Assembly: GCF_000407165.1 (NCBI RefSeq)
Contig: NZ_KE136480.1
Location: 124,001 to 188,000, forward strand
Source: Enterococcus haemoperoxidus ATCC BAA-382
GTDB lineage: Bacteria > Bacillota > Bacilli > Lactobacillales > Enterococcaceae
Direction: 5' to 3'
DNA: 64,000 bases
The position numbers and the translations under genes were made by a program. The notes below the pieces were generated by a model, which worked only from the letters and a program-made list of their open reading frames with translations, was not told where the DNA came from and made no database searches. This document shows, piece by piece, positions 8,865-18,606 of the stretch (positions within the stretch are counted from its first letter, which is position 1; every line of letters begins with the position of its first letter).

Positions 8865-9734
8865 CTATTCAGCTGTTTCTGGTGTTTCTGGTGTTCCTGG
8901 TTCTACAGTTAGTGTCCAAGTTAATTGTGTCGTATATGTTTTAGCTTTTGCTTGATCACTCGCTGGAACGTTTAGTTTTACGCCTTCATAAGCGGCTGTT
9001 TTTGGTGTTTTTTCTGGATTATAATTCTCTGCTAAATAACCATCACTGAAGACTGCTGATGTTGTTGAAGCATTGGTGAAACCTGCTTTTGTATTACTCA
9101 ATACAGTTAGTTCTCCTTCTTTTTCGCCAGTTAATGGAATAACAGCGTGTCTAGCAGTTCCATTTTCTTCACCAACTCCAACTTCAACACCTTTAATATT
9201 ATCTCCTAGCTCTTGAGTGTTTTTTAATGAGTTAGTAAATGTATTACCATAAATACGAATACGTGTATTGTTTAATACTGAACTTCCAGCTTCAAAGGGA
9301 TTATCTTGAACAACTGATAATTTCCAAGTCGCTTGTTCATTACCTGAAACATCACTTACTTGAACTGAATGTGGCATGTAGAAAACATCTTCTGTGCCTT
9401 TCAATTTACGCTCTTCTGTATAAGCTTCGTAGTCTACAGTTTTGACACTTGTTTTGTTCTCTGTTCCAAAAGAGAAGTTTGGTAAATGGGTAACATAGAT
9501 TCCACCGTTATTTGGTAACGGGATAGGCTTACCGTCCTCATCCTTATCGTCTTCAAGATCTTCGCCATCTTTAGGACCTTTTTCTGGTTTCGTTGTTCCT
9601 GGTTTTTCCCCGGCTGTAAAACCAACTTCCCCAGTTGTTTTACTACTTTCTAAGTTTTCAGCAGAAGCAAATTGTGCCCCAACTGATAAAACCATAACGC
9701 TTAATAATAGACTTGCTAACATTCTTTTCTTCAT
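8865..9734 (-). CDS. WxL-domain surface protein
   Basis: 289 residues with a signal peptide (about 1-25) and an acidic, Pro/Gly-rich linker near residues 40-75. The WxL domain has TWKLSVVQDNPF and LTWTLTVEPGTPETPETAE. Unlike its neighbour it has a short Pro/Thr/Glu tail after the second WxL motif. It would sit on the cell wall as part of the same surface complex as the adjacent LPXTG and DUF916 proteins. Confidence 0.9.
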   Translation of the reverse strand: MKKRMLASLLLSVMVLSVGAQFASAENLESSKTTGEVGFTAGEKPGTTKPEKGPKDGEDLEDDKDEDGKPIPLPNNGGIYVTHLPNFSFGTENKTSVKTVDYEAYTEERKLKGTEDVFYMPHSVQVSDVSGNEQATWKLSVVQDNPFEAGSSVLNNTRIRIYGNTFTNSLKNTQELGDNIKGVEVGVGEENGTARHAVIPLTGEKEGELTVLSNTKAGFTNASTTSAVFSDGYLAENYNPEKTPKTAAYEGVKLNVPASDQAKAKTYTTQLTWTLTVEPGTPETPETAE

Positions 9735-9785
9735 TTTGTACTCCTCTTTCTTTTCTCTTTATTATTGTTAAACTAGACGTGTTGT

Positions 9786-10106
9786 CTACGAGCAACCTTG
9801 ATTGTGTCTTCTCTTTATTACGACAATAATCGCTGTTACTGCCAATGAAATCATTCCAATAATTGTTAAATACATCAAAAATTCTTCCCCAGTTTTTGGT
9901 AGCAGTCCGCTACTTTCCTTTTTGGGTGTCTCGGGATTTATCGGTTTTTCCATTTCCGGCCCTTTAGGTGCTTCCTTACCGCCATCAATAAAACCAATTT
10001 TCCCTTCTGTTTTCCCATTTGTTTGAGCATCAACCGCTGTCACATTACTTACAAGAAACATACTAAGCAACAGAAGGAACAGTAAATAAATTTTTTTCTT
10101 TTTCAT
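9786..10106 (-). CDS. Small LPXTG-anchored protein of WxL cluster 1
   Basis: Start taken at the ATG at 10106, which has a GGGGGATC ribosome site; an upstream in-frame ATG at 10148 would put 14 extra residues before the signal peptide. The resulting 106-residue protein has a signal peptide, a short Pro-rich mature part (about 40 residues), the sortase motif LPKTGE, a hydrophobic helix and the basic tail IKRRHNQGCS. Small LPXTG proteins of this sort are constant members of csc/WxL clusters and are thought to give the complex a covalent wall anchor. Confidence 0.85.
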   Translation of the reverse strand: MKKKKIYLLFLLLLSMFLVSNVTAVDAQTNGKTEGKIGFIDGGKEAPKGPEMEKPINPETPKKESSGLLPKTGEEFLMYLTIIGMISLAVTAIIVVIKRRHNQGCS

Positions 10107-10123
10107 TTCTTGATCCCCCTGTC

Positions 10124-12934
10124 TCATGGTTCTTGAACTAATTCCCAAGTGATTTCAGCTTTGTAACTTCCTTTAATTGCGCCGCTCCCTTTAGGAACAA
10201 GTAGTTTCAAGCCTTCTTTTTTATCTGTTTGATTGGCCAATTCTAATTCATAATTTGTTTGTGGACGGGCTGTCCTATTCTTGTAAATGGTGACATTATC
10301 CTCACTTGATATAGCTAAATCATTCTCTCCATTGTTGTAAATAATTTCAGCATCTTTTAATACGTCACCACTTATTTCATGGGTGAAAGGTTTCGAAAGT
10401 GAACCATTAATTGTAAATTGCCCTCGTTTAAAGCCATCAACAGGCGCCGTAGTTCCACGCTTATCTGCTATGTTTAATTTAAATGGAGCTGTAGAACCAT
10501 AGTTTAATTCTTGATCACGAGACTGGATCACCCCAGTTTTAAAGAGCATTTCTTTTGTGGCGCCTAAGGCTACTTGGCCTTTGAAAATGTATGTTCTTTC
10601 ATTTTCTCCTACAAGAATTTCAACTTTCTTCTCATCAGATGGCGGTGTTATTAGCTCATACAGATCATCAGTAATTACTTTTACAACTTTTGAAATCTCT
10701 GTTTCAGCAGTTAAATCAACAAATTCTTTTGGTTTTTTCAAAAGTGTAACGACAGGTTTGATCTCATTACCGTCTTCGTCTTTAAAATAAATATTTAATT
10801 CGACTTCACTTTTACGGTAGAATAATTTGATTTTCTGAACCTCTTTTTTAAAGTTGCCTGTTAATGAGGCTCCTTCTGAACGTACATAATCAAAGTCCGT
10901 AACTTTTTCATCAAGCGGATCGATTGTATAAGAATCTCCAATGATTCCCGGAATCGTTTTATTCTCTTTAACCTTTAAACCAGTTGAATCATCATAATAT
11001 TCAACTGTCACACTTGATTCATTTGATTCTGCATATAATTTATAAACATTTTTTGCAGCATCAAAGGTTACCTTATGGGTTGTAGCAGTCAAAGAACTAG
11101 CGCCTGCTCCATTAAAGTCTAATTTATTGTACTCGGCTACACCTAGTCGATCACTAACAATTTTTAAGGCTTTAGCTTTCGTCAAAGTTTCTCCATACTT
11201 TAATGATGATAAATCTGGATCTTTTAATGAATAGTCTTTCCCACTATATAATTGATAATTAGAACCAACAATTGTTTGTTTCAATTCATAATTATCCGCA
11301 CTAGTAGCAGCTCCTGTCCCTTTATATTTATAGACTTCTACAGCCGCTTCTGTATAAGGGTGGAACAAGTTGGGTAGTATTTTAAATGGGCTGTTATGTG
11401 CTTGATATTCCGCTGCTGAGAAGGTTACTCCGTTCGTCTTCGTTCCTAATGTGCTTGTTGTTCCCATAGAAGAAGAAATCGGATCATCAAAAACAGCTTT
11501 AAATGAGCCTGAATCTACAATGTCTGTATCTCCATCATTTTTGTTTGCAATCGTTAATGACTTTTTCGTAGGTGACGTTAGAACTGGATTATTTTTTGAT
11601 GTTAACGAAGATGCTACATAACTAAATTTTTGAAAATTTAAATCTGCTTGATATGCTCTTGACGGATTGATTGGCAGTGAGTCAGTAAAAAGCTTCATAA
11701 ATTGAGCTGTTGCATTTGGTGCCTGAACTGCGTGTGGATCTGTACTTGTTTTATTTGTCGCCGTTACAGCCATCCAGTTCCAGAACTTTCTGCCTTTTGT
11801 TACATCATCTTGCAAGCTATTGTATGTCCCAGTTTGACCTGGACTTTCAATAGTTCCTCCAGCCCAACGTGGTGCCCCTGTTCTAGGATTATAATTCCCC
11901 GAGTGGTCGTATCTAACTGCTATATAAATCGGACCTTGATCTCCTTGCACAGGTATGTTATTGAACCTGGTCAGAATATCTTTGTAATCAGTGACTACAT
12001 TTTTAGTTAGAGTGTTTGTTGGTCGAGCTGATAGTTGAAAATCGGATAAATAGATAATAACAGGTATAGCATCAGCATTTCTTTCTTTTTCCATGATCGG
12101 CACGACATATTCCAAGTTACCAACTTGATTATCCTCATCATAGGTCTTATCTTTTTCGAAGGATTTATCTATTTTTTGTTCCCAACCAGCAACATTTCCC
12201 AAAAATTCTTTTTGATCAACATCATCATTGATGATTGTACTATTTCGCGTAGGTGAATTTAGTCCAAATATTCGAATCCGACTTCCATTGTAATCATTTA
12301 ACACCAGCTTCGACAAATTAATAATCATTTCTTTACCATGAAAGCGAGGTATCGCAGGATTTAGTCCCGCAAGTGTAGGACTATTCATCGAACCTGACCA
12401 ATCCAAGACAAACATCACATCATACTTCATTTTTTTATTTTGTGGTAAGGCTAAAATTGTTGGTAATTCATACTCCAAATCATATTGGCCTAAAGCATTT
12501 GGAAAATTATTTAGCGCCTTAATGGATGGGTCTAACCGACCAAGCGTAGTAGCTTTTTCCAATTTCCGTACTGTTTCTATCAGTAGCATTCGAGATAAAT
12601 CTGAACTAACACCTGATTCTGCAGTCAAACTTGACTGATAGGCTTTATCTAGGGCTGCCAACGAGCCTTCTGTCCATTCTTTATTCCCTTTATAAGGTCT
12701 GTTTTTATCGGTTCCTTTTTGCTTATCTAAAAAACCTTTGACCTCATTTTTAGCTGTTGATAAATTCTCAGCTTCCCAAGTTTTATAATTTGAACTTTCG
12801 ACAGCAAAAGATACTAGGTCATTTTCTGCTTTGATTTGAGTGACGTTTTTTGCTATCAGTAAGCTAATCAATAAAATACCCATGATACCTATTACCATCA
12901 TAAATATAGTTTTGCTCCCCTTTTTATTTATCAT
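10124..12934 (-). CDS. Large WxL protein with a von Willebrand A domain
   Basis: The ATG at 12934 (MINKKGSK) follows a GGGAGGG ribosome site and directly precedes a membrane-spanning signal sequence, so it is preferred over the upstream ATG at 13024; length is 936 residues. A vWA domain begins near MKYDVMFVLDWSGSM, giving a DxSxS MIDAS metal site. Two MucBP-like units follow (VTVEYYDDSTGLKVKEN and ELNIYFKDEDGNEIKP), then a WxL domain ending ITWELVQEP. It is probably an adhesin held to the wall by its WxL domain. It is the first gene of cluster 1, and the LPXTG gene starts 17 bp after it. Confidence 0.87.
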   Translation of the reverse strand: MINKKGSKTIFMMVIGIMGILLISLLIAKNVTQIKAENDLVSFAVESSNYKTWEAENLSTAKNEVKGFLDKQKGTDKNRPYKGNKEWTEGSLAALDKAYQSSLTAESGVSSDLSRMLLIETVRKLEKATTLGRLDPSIKALNNFPNALGQYDLEYELPTILALPQNKKMKYDVMFVLDWSGSMNSPTLAGLNPAIPRFHGKEMIINLSKLVLNDYNGSRIRIFGLNSPTRNSTIINDDVDQKEFLGNVAGWEQKIDKSFEKDKTYDEDNQVGNLEYVVPIMEKERNADAIPVIIYLSDFQLSARPTNTLTKNVVTDYKDILTRFNNIPVQGDQGPIYIAVRYDHSGNYNPRTGAPRWAGGTIESPGQTGTYNSLQDDVTKGRKFWNWMAVTATNKTSTDPHAVQAPNATAQFMKLFTDSLPINPSRAYQADLNFQKFSYVASSLTSKNNPVLTSPTKKSLTIANKNDGDTDIVDSGSFKAVFDDPISSSMGTTSTLGTKTNGVTFSAAEYQAHNSPFKILPNLFHPYTEAAVEVYKYKGTGAATSADNYELKQTIVGSNYQLYSGKDYSLKDPDLSSLKYGETLTKAKALKIVSDRLGVAEYNKLDFNGAGASSLTATTHKVTFDAAKNVYKLYAESNESSVTVEYYDDSTGLKVKENKTIPGIIGDSYTIDPLDEKVTDFDYVRSEGASLTGNFKKEVQKIKLFYRKSEVELNIYFKDEDGNEIKPVVTLLKKPKEFVDLTAETEISKVVKVITDDLYELITPPSDEKKVEILVGENERTYIFKGQVALGATKEMLFKTGVIQSRDQELNYGSTAPFKLNIADKRGTTAPVDGFKRGQFTINGSLSKPFTHEISGDVLKDAEIIYNNGENDLAISSEDNVTIYKNRTARPQTNYELELANQTDKKEGLKLLVPKGSGAIKGSYKAEITWELVQEP

Positions 12935-13097
12935 TCCAGCCCTCCCTTTATTATAAATTAGATATAAATTCCATAAAATCATACAATTTTCCACACTAAA
13001 ACTTGTACACGCACACAAACCCAACTGAATTTACATCTTATTTTTATCATTATTATATCTTTTACGTCACTTTTTAGTTATACACTTTTTTTAAACG

Positions 13098-13147
13098 AAA
13101 AATAAATCATTATTTCCTTTACTTGTAGGAAATAATGATTTATTTTT
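13098..13147. terminator. Terminator of the Mga-type regulator gene
   Basis: An 18-20 bp stem (right arm GGAAATAATGATTTATTTTT) has a 10-nt loop, with an A-run and T-run on the outside. It lies just past the stop of the regulator gene and isolates it from WxL cluster 1. Confidence 0.85.
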
Positions 13148-13179
13148 ACTAAACATTCATGTTACATGATTCTTTTTTA

Positions 13180-14679
13180 TCACCAGGATCTATTTCGACT
13201 AATTTTCTTTGTTATTTCTTTCAGTATTGTTTCACACATTATATCAAAATATTGAGAATCAGAAAATGTTGGGATATAGACCCTTGAAGGATGTTCGACT
13301 TGATCAGAATAGTTCTTATCAGAAATAACTAAATCTATTGATTCATCATAACAATTGACGATTTCCACATTTTCTGCAAATACTTGCTTAATTTTAGTTT
13401 TTAAAATATCTGCCACATATACTTTAGAAATCTGAACATAAACACGAACTGTGACAATATTTTCTAACTCAACTCGAGATATCAAGCTATAAATCAGTAG
13501 GAAAAGTTGATTGATCAACATATCAACTTTTTCTCCATGAAATAATCGTTCAAAAAGCGGATTCTTCGGAAACTGTTGCAGTGTTGGATCTGCAAATCCT
13601 TTGATTTTCTCTAATAATTCTTTTTCATATTTGGTTCTGGAATAATAGTTATCTTCATCATAAACATATAAAAAAAGTCTAGAATCAATAAAACTATAAT
13701 AAACATACAATAAAAATATTGTTACATCTTGTTCAACTAATCGTCGTCTTTCAGGATCCTCTTCAAAAAATTCTGTGATTATGTTTTGGGTAAGATATTC
13801 CCTAGTCTCATTAAAACTTTCGAGATGGTCAATTTCAATACTCATCTCTTCCTCTAAATAAGGACTTGGTATGATCAGTTGTCCACGAAGGCAAAAGAAA
13901 AAAAAGAACTGAATTTCTTCCTCCTTATTTTTAAAATAAGGACAATATGTATTTATAAATCTAGCTATTCCTTTATAAAAACGCTCATGAGCACCATTTT
14001 TTTTGAAATGAATTGTCGTTTTTTGATCCAAATAAAAGCCTTGATTGTTTCTGATTTTACAAATAAAAAGTAGTAAACAGATCATACTTTTTTTGGAAGA
14101 ATCAAACGATACCTTGTCAAAAAAAAGTTCTGATAATGAACGTTCAATCTCTCGATAGCTTTCCTCTGAAAAAAACCAATTTGAATGTGCAAAAGAAAAA
14201 AATAAGAAATAGAAATTACGAATGCGGTACTCTTCACCAACTAGTGTATTTTCTTTAGATAATTCAAATTCAAACTTTTTCAGAATTTTCTTCAATTGAT
14301 TTTTATATCGTGTAAAAGTTGATTCACTGATGAAATGATTTTTGCAAATTCTGCTCTTATCAAGATAACCACGTAAGAATAAGTCTTTTACCATAATATA
14401 AATAACTGACTTTTCTAAGTAAAAAAATGCTGCATCTGCTAAAGAGATATTAGAAACAATAATTGAGTTGATTTTCCCTTTTTCATTATAATTAATCGTC
14501 ATTTTTGTTTCATCAAGATAGGTATTATCTTTTAAAGATAACACGATTCCCCTAACCGTTTTATCAGATAAACCTGTTACAGCGACTAGATCAGCTATTT
14601 TTACTTCTTTTAATTCTTTAATTAGATACGCTAACACTTCGATTTTTCTATTATCTATATCACTGATAAATAACTTCAT
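13180..14679 (-). CDS. Mga-family helix-turn-helix transcriptional regulator
   Basis: 499 residues. An N-terminal winged-helix/HTH (KIADLVAVTGLSDKTVRGIV) is followed by a second, Mga-type HTH (YLDKSRICKNHFISESTFTRYKNQLKKIL). The long middle region is like PTS-regulation domains, and the C-terminal part is EIIB-like. Mga-like proteins regulate surface-protein and virulence genes in streptococci and enterococci. Its position immediately upstream of WxL cluster 1, in the same direction but separated by a terminator, suggests it controls that cluster. The ATG at 14679 has a GGGGGAG ribosome site. Confidence 0.8.
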   Translation of the reverse strand: MKLFISDIDNRKIEVLAYLIKELKEVKIADLVAVTGLSDKTVRGIVLSLKDNTYLDETKMTINYNEKGKINSIIVSNISLADAAFFYLEKSVIYIMVKDLFLRGYLDKSRICKNHFISESTFTRYKNQLKKILKKFEFELSKENTLVGEEYRIRNFYFLFFSFAHSNWFFSEESYREIERSLSELFFDKVSFDSSKKSMICLLLFICKIRNNQGFYLDQKTTIHFKKNGAHERFYKGIARFINTYCPYFKNKEEEIQFFFFFCLRGQLIIPSPYLEEEMSIEIDHLESFNETREYLTQNIITEFFEEDPERRRLVEQDVTIFLLYVYYSFIDSRLFLYVYDEDNYYSRTKYEKELLEKIKGFADPTLQQFPKNPLFERLFHGEKVDMLINQLFLLIYSLISRVELENIVTVRVYVQISKVYVADILKTKIKQVFAENVEIVNCYDESIDLVISDKNYSDQVEHPSRVYIPTFSDSQYFDIMCETILKEITKKISRNRSW

Positions 14680-15193
14680 AAATCTCCCCCTCTATTTTTA
14701 ATGATTTCAGACCTCACTCCGTCACTATTGGAGTCTTCTTATAATAGAATACTCAAAAAAAAGGCTTCATTCCTTTCTTCAAGCACTACAGATGCTACTA
14801 ATTCTCCATTTACCTCGATGATTCTTCACCCATTATATATGTAAAAAATAAAATAATCACTAGAATTCAATAAAAATTATACTTTTAGTCTATCTTCTAT
14901 ACTGTTAAAAACATATCAGAAAAAAAGAATAATAAAAACATTTGCAAAATAAACAAGCATTCAAAATCTAATATAAAAACATACACACTTGTTATTTCAT
15001 AAATAATATAATCAAGTTCTTCTTTTTTACTATTTTTTGTTTTTTTATAATTGAACGATTGTTCTAATAAAAATTGCCCAAAACTTTTCCCTCATTTTCC
15101 TCTTGGAGAGTACTATGACTGTATGATATACTAAGAATGCTTTGTTCTAAAGTATTTTCCTAGTAAATCTATCATGAAAGGAGTCAATTTATT
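14680..15193. promoter_or_regulatory. Intergenic region with the LysM-gene promoter
   Basis: A very A+T-rich 514-bp divergent region. On the plus strand TTGGAG (15102-15107) and TATACT (15126-15131), 18 bp apart, form a sigma-A promoter for the LysM gene, with AAAGGAG at about 15176-15182. The left part should hold the regulator gene's promoter, but no hexamer pair stands out. I see no gene or repeat here. Confidence 0.6.
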
Positions 15194-15724
15194 TTGGATG
15201 AAGAATACTCTCGACGTAAACAACAACGTCCCCCATCTACATCAAAATTCACCATCGTAATCGTTATTTTATTATTGTTAGTCAATACACTTGCATTAGG
15301 CGGATTGCTCTATTTGAATGTTCAGGCTAGTTCTAAGCAAGAAGCACGATTAAACAGTATAGAAAAACAAGTAAGCAAACTTGATCTCGGAGTAAACGTC
15401 CCAGTTCTTGCAACTGACAATACAGAACATAATGTTCCTGTAAGAGAAAGTTCCACTCAAGTAAGCAAAATGGAAGAATCAAGTTCGACTATTGAAAGTT
15501 CAGATCAGCCAGCACAAACGCCCCCATCATCTGAGGCTGTAGAACAACAAACTGAACGCTCAACCGAACCATCACAAGTTGCAGCTACAAGTTACACAGT
15601 TCAATCTGGAGATACACTTTCTGTGATTGCTGAAAAAAATAAAATATCGCTTCAAGATTTAATGCTAAAAAATAATTTAACTGATTCAACAGTCTACGTT
15701 GGACAAGTGTTATCATTGCAATAA
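15194..15724 (+). CDS. Membrane-anchored LysM-domain protein
   Basis: 176 residues from a TTG start with a good AAAGGAG site; no in-frame ATG exists near it. It has a short basic cytoplasmic N-terminus, one transmembrane helix (about 20-45), a Ser/Glu/Thr-rich linker (about 80-130), and a C-terminal LysM domain with YTVQSGDTLSVIAEKNKIS and YVGQVLSLQ. LysM binds the glycan strands of peptidoglycan, so this would tie the membrane to the wall. No catalytic domain is attached. It is monocistronic with its own promoter and terminator. Confidence 0.85.
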   Translation: MDEEYSRRKQQRPPSTSKFTIVIVILLLLVNTLALGGLLYLNVQASSKQEARLNSIEKQVSKLDLGVNVPVLATDNTEHNVPVRESSTQVSKMEESSSTIESSDQPAQTPPSSEAVEQQTERSTEPSQVAATSYTVQSGDTLSVIAEKNKISLQDLMLKNNLTDSTVYVGQVLSLQ

Positions 15725-15781
15725 GCAACTTATTTTTCTCTACATAATTTTGCCTAACAAATTGATTACACACATTTTTTA

Positions 15782-15827
15782 TAAACAGAGGGTGCAAAAC
15801 TTTTTTTAGTTTTGCACCCTCTGTTTA
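15782..15827. terminator. Bidirectional terminator
   Basis: An 18-bp perfect stem (AAACAGAGGGTGCAAAAC and its complement) has a T-rich loop, between the convergent LysM and phosphoesterase genes. Confidence 0.92.
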
Positions 15828-15843
15828 TTAGCTATACCGTTGC

Positions 15844-17367
15844 TTACTTACAAGCTTGTTTCACTCTGTAATTCAAGCTTTTAGGCAATACAATCTCGTT
15901 TTGTGACTGAATATAGTCAACGATCAATCCGACAATCTCTTCTGCCCCTTCATTGATTACTGGACATTCTAGGTAGGTTGGAAAACCACCTCCACCACTT
16001 GCTCGATAGTCGTTTAAAGAAATAGTAAATTCGTCCGTATCTTTAATCGATTGATTTTTATACCGCAACTCAGTTACGCGCGCTCCAACCTTCTGGCAAA
16101 GATCAATCGTATAATCAATCCCAACAAAAAAGTCAAAATGATAATGTTCAATTTTAGGATATAAATAACTTGGCGAAATGATTACTTCATTTTGTTCATC
16201 TAAACTAAAATAATCCGCATTTTTATCCACAACTTGCTTCAATTGAGCACCAGTGATTTTTAGCGTCATCAACTGATTCGTATATGGGTAAGTTGCGATC
16301 ACATCTCGCATCGTTACATTTTTGTGGAATCCAGGTGACGTATTGGCCAAAGACACGACTGTGATCTGAGCTTTGCTAGCTTGCAGTTGAACTGCTCCGA
16401 TCAATTCTACAACTGGAGTTCCATGTAGTGCCATCTCTAGTTTATCCTTAGCTAATGCATCTCTGTTCAATTTACCGATTGCTTGATCCAACCACTCTTG
16501 AACTTTTGTTTCTACAGGTTGTAGCTCACCCGTTAATTTCGGTTCTGGTGGAGTAGTCGGTTTGCCGATCGTTGAAGTTATTTCTATATTATTCTGTACT
16601 TTTTCAATATTGATTTCAAAGTAATTCTGGGCATTAGACGAAGGCTGCACAATATAAGTGCCATGTAATAACTGTCCCTCGATCAATAAATGCTGATGCC
16701 CTGTCAACAGTATGTCAAAATCAAGTTCATCACATATTTTATACCCTATATTTTCACTCGTTTTGGATAGAATAGTACCAGATTGTACATCTCGTTCAAA
16801 TCCACCATGATAAATACAAATCGTAAGATCAACGTGTGATTTGACTTCTTCTAATGCTTGTTTGGCAGCTGTAAATGGATCTGAAATGATAACATCTTTA
16901 ATATTTTCTGCTTTTTCCCAAACATTGATGTAATCTGTCACTACACCGACAATCCCGACTTTTAAACCATTTGCTAACGTCTTGATGGTCCATGGAAATT
17001 TTTTGGTTTGATCTGCATTTAGTAGATTCTCACAAACACACGTTGCATCAAGTGCCTCTAAATACTTATACAGATAACTTGTTCCATAATTGACGTCATG
17101 GTTACCTAATGTTACAAAATCATAGCCAGCATAATTCAATACCTTGGCTTGAGGGAATCCTTCTTCTGGATGGGCTTGACAGTAGGTTGCTAAAGCTGAG
17201 CCTTGTAGCATATCTCCACCATCGATGATCAATGTATTCTCGTCTTTTTTAAAGTTTGGGATGCATTTTAACAGTCCCATATCTTTTTCCTGGGTATCAG
17301 CGTAATTGGTTGGAAATAAATAGCCATGTACATCTGATGTATAGTAGATTTTCATTTGTTGCTTCAT
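15844..17367 (-). CDS. Cytosolic UshA-like bifunctional phosphoesterase (5'-nucleotidase / cyclic phosphodiesterase type)
   Basis: 507 residues, no signal peptide. An N-terminal calcineurin-like domain has the metal ligands TSDVHG, GGDMLQG, GNHDVNYG and GHQH. The C-terminal 5'-nucleotidase domain has the substrate-binding LNDYRASGGGGFP. The family hydrolyses nucleotides or cyclic nucleotides to nucleoside and phosphate. Without an export signal this one should act on imported or internal phosphoesters. It is the last gene of the phnDCEE operon, 22 bp after a second phosphoesterase gene. The exact substrate is unknown. Confidence 0.82.
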   Translation of the reverse strand: MKQQMKIYYTSDVHGYLFPTNYADTQEKDMGLLKCIPNFKKDENTLIIDGGDMLQGSALATYCQAHPEEGFPQAKVLNYAGYDFVTLGNHDVNYGTSYLYKYLEALDATCVCENLLNADQTKKFPWTIKTLANGLKVGIVGVVTDYINVWEKAENIKDVIISDPFTAAKQALEEVKSHVDLTICIYHGGFERDVQSGTILSKTSENIGYKICDELDFDILLTGHQHLLIEGQLLHGTYIVQPSSNAQNYFEINIEKVQNNIEITSTIGKPTTPPEPKLTGELQPVETKVQEWLDQAIGKLNRDALAKDKLEMALHGTPVVELIGAVQLQASKAQITVVSLANTSPGFHKNVTMRDVIATYPYTNQLMTLKITGAQLKQVVDKNADYFSLDEQNEVIISPSYLYPKIEHYHFDFFVGIDYTIDLCQKVGARVTELRYKNQSIKDTDEFTISLNDYRASGGGGFPTYLECPVINEGAEEIVGLIVDYIQSQNEIVLPKSLNYRVKQACK

Positions 17368-17389
17368 TTAGTTTCACCTCAAGTTTAAC

Positions 17390-18589
17390 TTACTCTTTTA
17401 TGCTTACACTAGCAATATATTCGTCGAAAACATTATAAATATAATTCGTTTCTAAGCGATAACTTGGAAAAATCGCTTTATTAGATGTTATGCGATAGTC
17501 TGATTGATCTGGTAAAGGTTGACCATTTTTTAAACGTATCCCTTGAACTGTTCGACTTAATAATAATTCTACCAGTTCACTTTTTGATACATGGTAAGTT
17601 GACAGAGTGTATGGCGGCTTAAAATTAGTTAAAAATGCTGCAATTGTTGGCGCATTAAGTTCAACTGCATAATAAGTACCTGGAACTTTTCTAGCCAAAT
17701 ATTGATCAAAATGGCTTAAATCAAGTGGCGTTTCCAACCATTTTTCGAAACTTACTTGGTCGTATAATTGCTCATTAACTACTTTGTATTTTTTTGTATC
17801 AATCAATTGTGCTTTTTTATCAGACATATGATTCCCATCAATAGAAAAAGTCAATTCCCCAATAAAATTCCCGCGATATCCAGGCTGCACAAAAGCTGTA
17901 CTATTTAATACACCTGCATTAATTCGATGTTGATGCCCACAAATTACACCGTCAATCCCCGCTATTTCATGAATGATTCGATAGGTTTGGTCTTCTCCTG
18001 TATCATATTGCGTTGGTTGACCTGTGCTCATATCTCGCTCGATCCCACCATGATAACTTACGATCAATACATCAACTTGTTCACGTACTTGTGGTACCCA
18101 ATGGTTTAACGTATCGATTACATCGGTGAATTTCAGGTCTTTGATTTGCTCATAGTCAGTGATTTGCGGCATCGCGCCAGTGATCACACCAATTACACCA
18201 ATTTTCAATTCACCACGTTCAATGATTGTATAGGGATCAAAAATCAGTTCATCTGATAAATCTAACACATTAGCGCAGAGATACTTTCCATTAAAAGCCT
18301 CCGCTTGGCGTTTCAAAAAATCGATTCCATAATCAAAATCATGATTTCCTGGAACCATTACATCAAATCCAATTTTATTAGCTAATTCGACCAAAGGCGA
18401 AATTGTCATAGTTGTATTAAAAAAAGTAGTCTCAGGACTACCCACTAAAAAATCGCCATTGTCGATCAAAATCGGTTCATGATAATTTTCAGCAATCGCA
18501 TGAAGAGAACAAAGACCGTTCTCTTCGTTTGCTGCGGCTGTCAAAAAACCATGGACATCTGTTGTACTTAATATTGTTACTTTATCCAT
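17390..18589 (-). CDS. Cytosolic metallophosphoesterase, 5'-nucleotidase-like
   Basis: 399 residues without a signal peptide. Metal-binding motifs STTDVHG, DNGDFLVG, GNHDFDYG and GHQHRIN mark the calcineurin-like fold. The C-terminal 5'-nucleotidase domain is shortened relative to its neighbour (507 residues), though a DYRITSNKAIFPSY region remains. It starts 17 bp after the second phnE gene, so it is co-transcribed with the importer. It may hydrolyse the phosphoester brought in by PhnDCEE, or recycle nucleotides under phosphate limitation. Confidence 0.78.
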   Translation of the reverse strand: MDKVTILSTTDVHGFLTAAANEENGLCSLHAIAENYHEPILIDNGDFLVGSPETTFFNTTMTISPLVELANKIGFDVMVPGNHDFDYGIDFLKRQAEAFNGKYLCANVLDLSDELIFDPYTIIERGELKIGVIGVITGAMPQITDYEQIKDLKFTDVIDTLNHWVPQVREQVDVLIVSYHGGIERDMSTGQPTQYDTGEDQTYRIIHEIAGIDGVICGHQHRINAGVLNSTAFVQPGYRGNFIGELTFSIDGNHMSDKKAQLIDTKKYKVVNEQLYDQVSFEKWLETPLDLSHFDQYLARKVPGTYYAVELNAPTIAAFLTNFKPPYTLSTYHVSKSELVELLLSRTVQGIRLKNGQPLPDQSDYRITSNKAIFPSYRLETNYIYNVFDEYIASVSIKE

Positions 18590-18606
18590 TTTTTTATCCT
18601 CACGAA

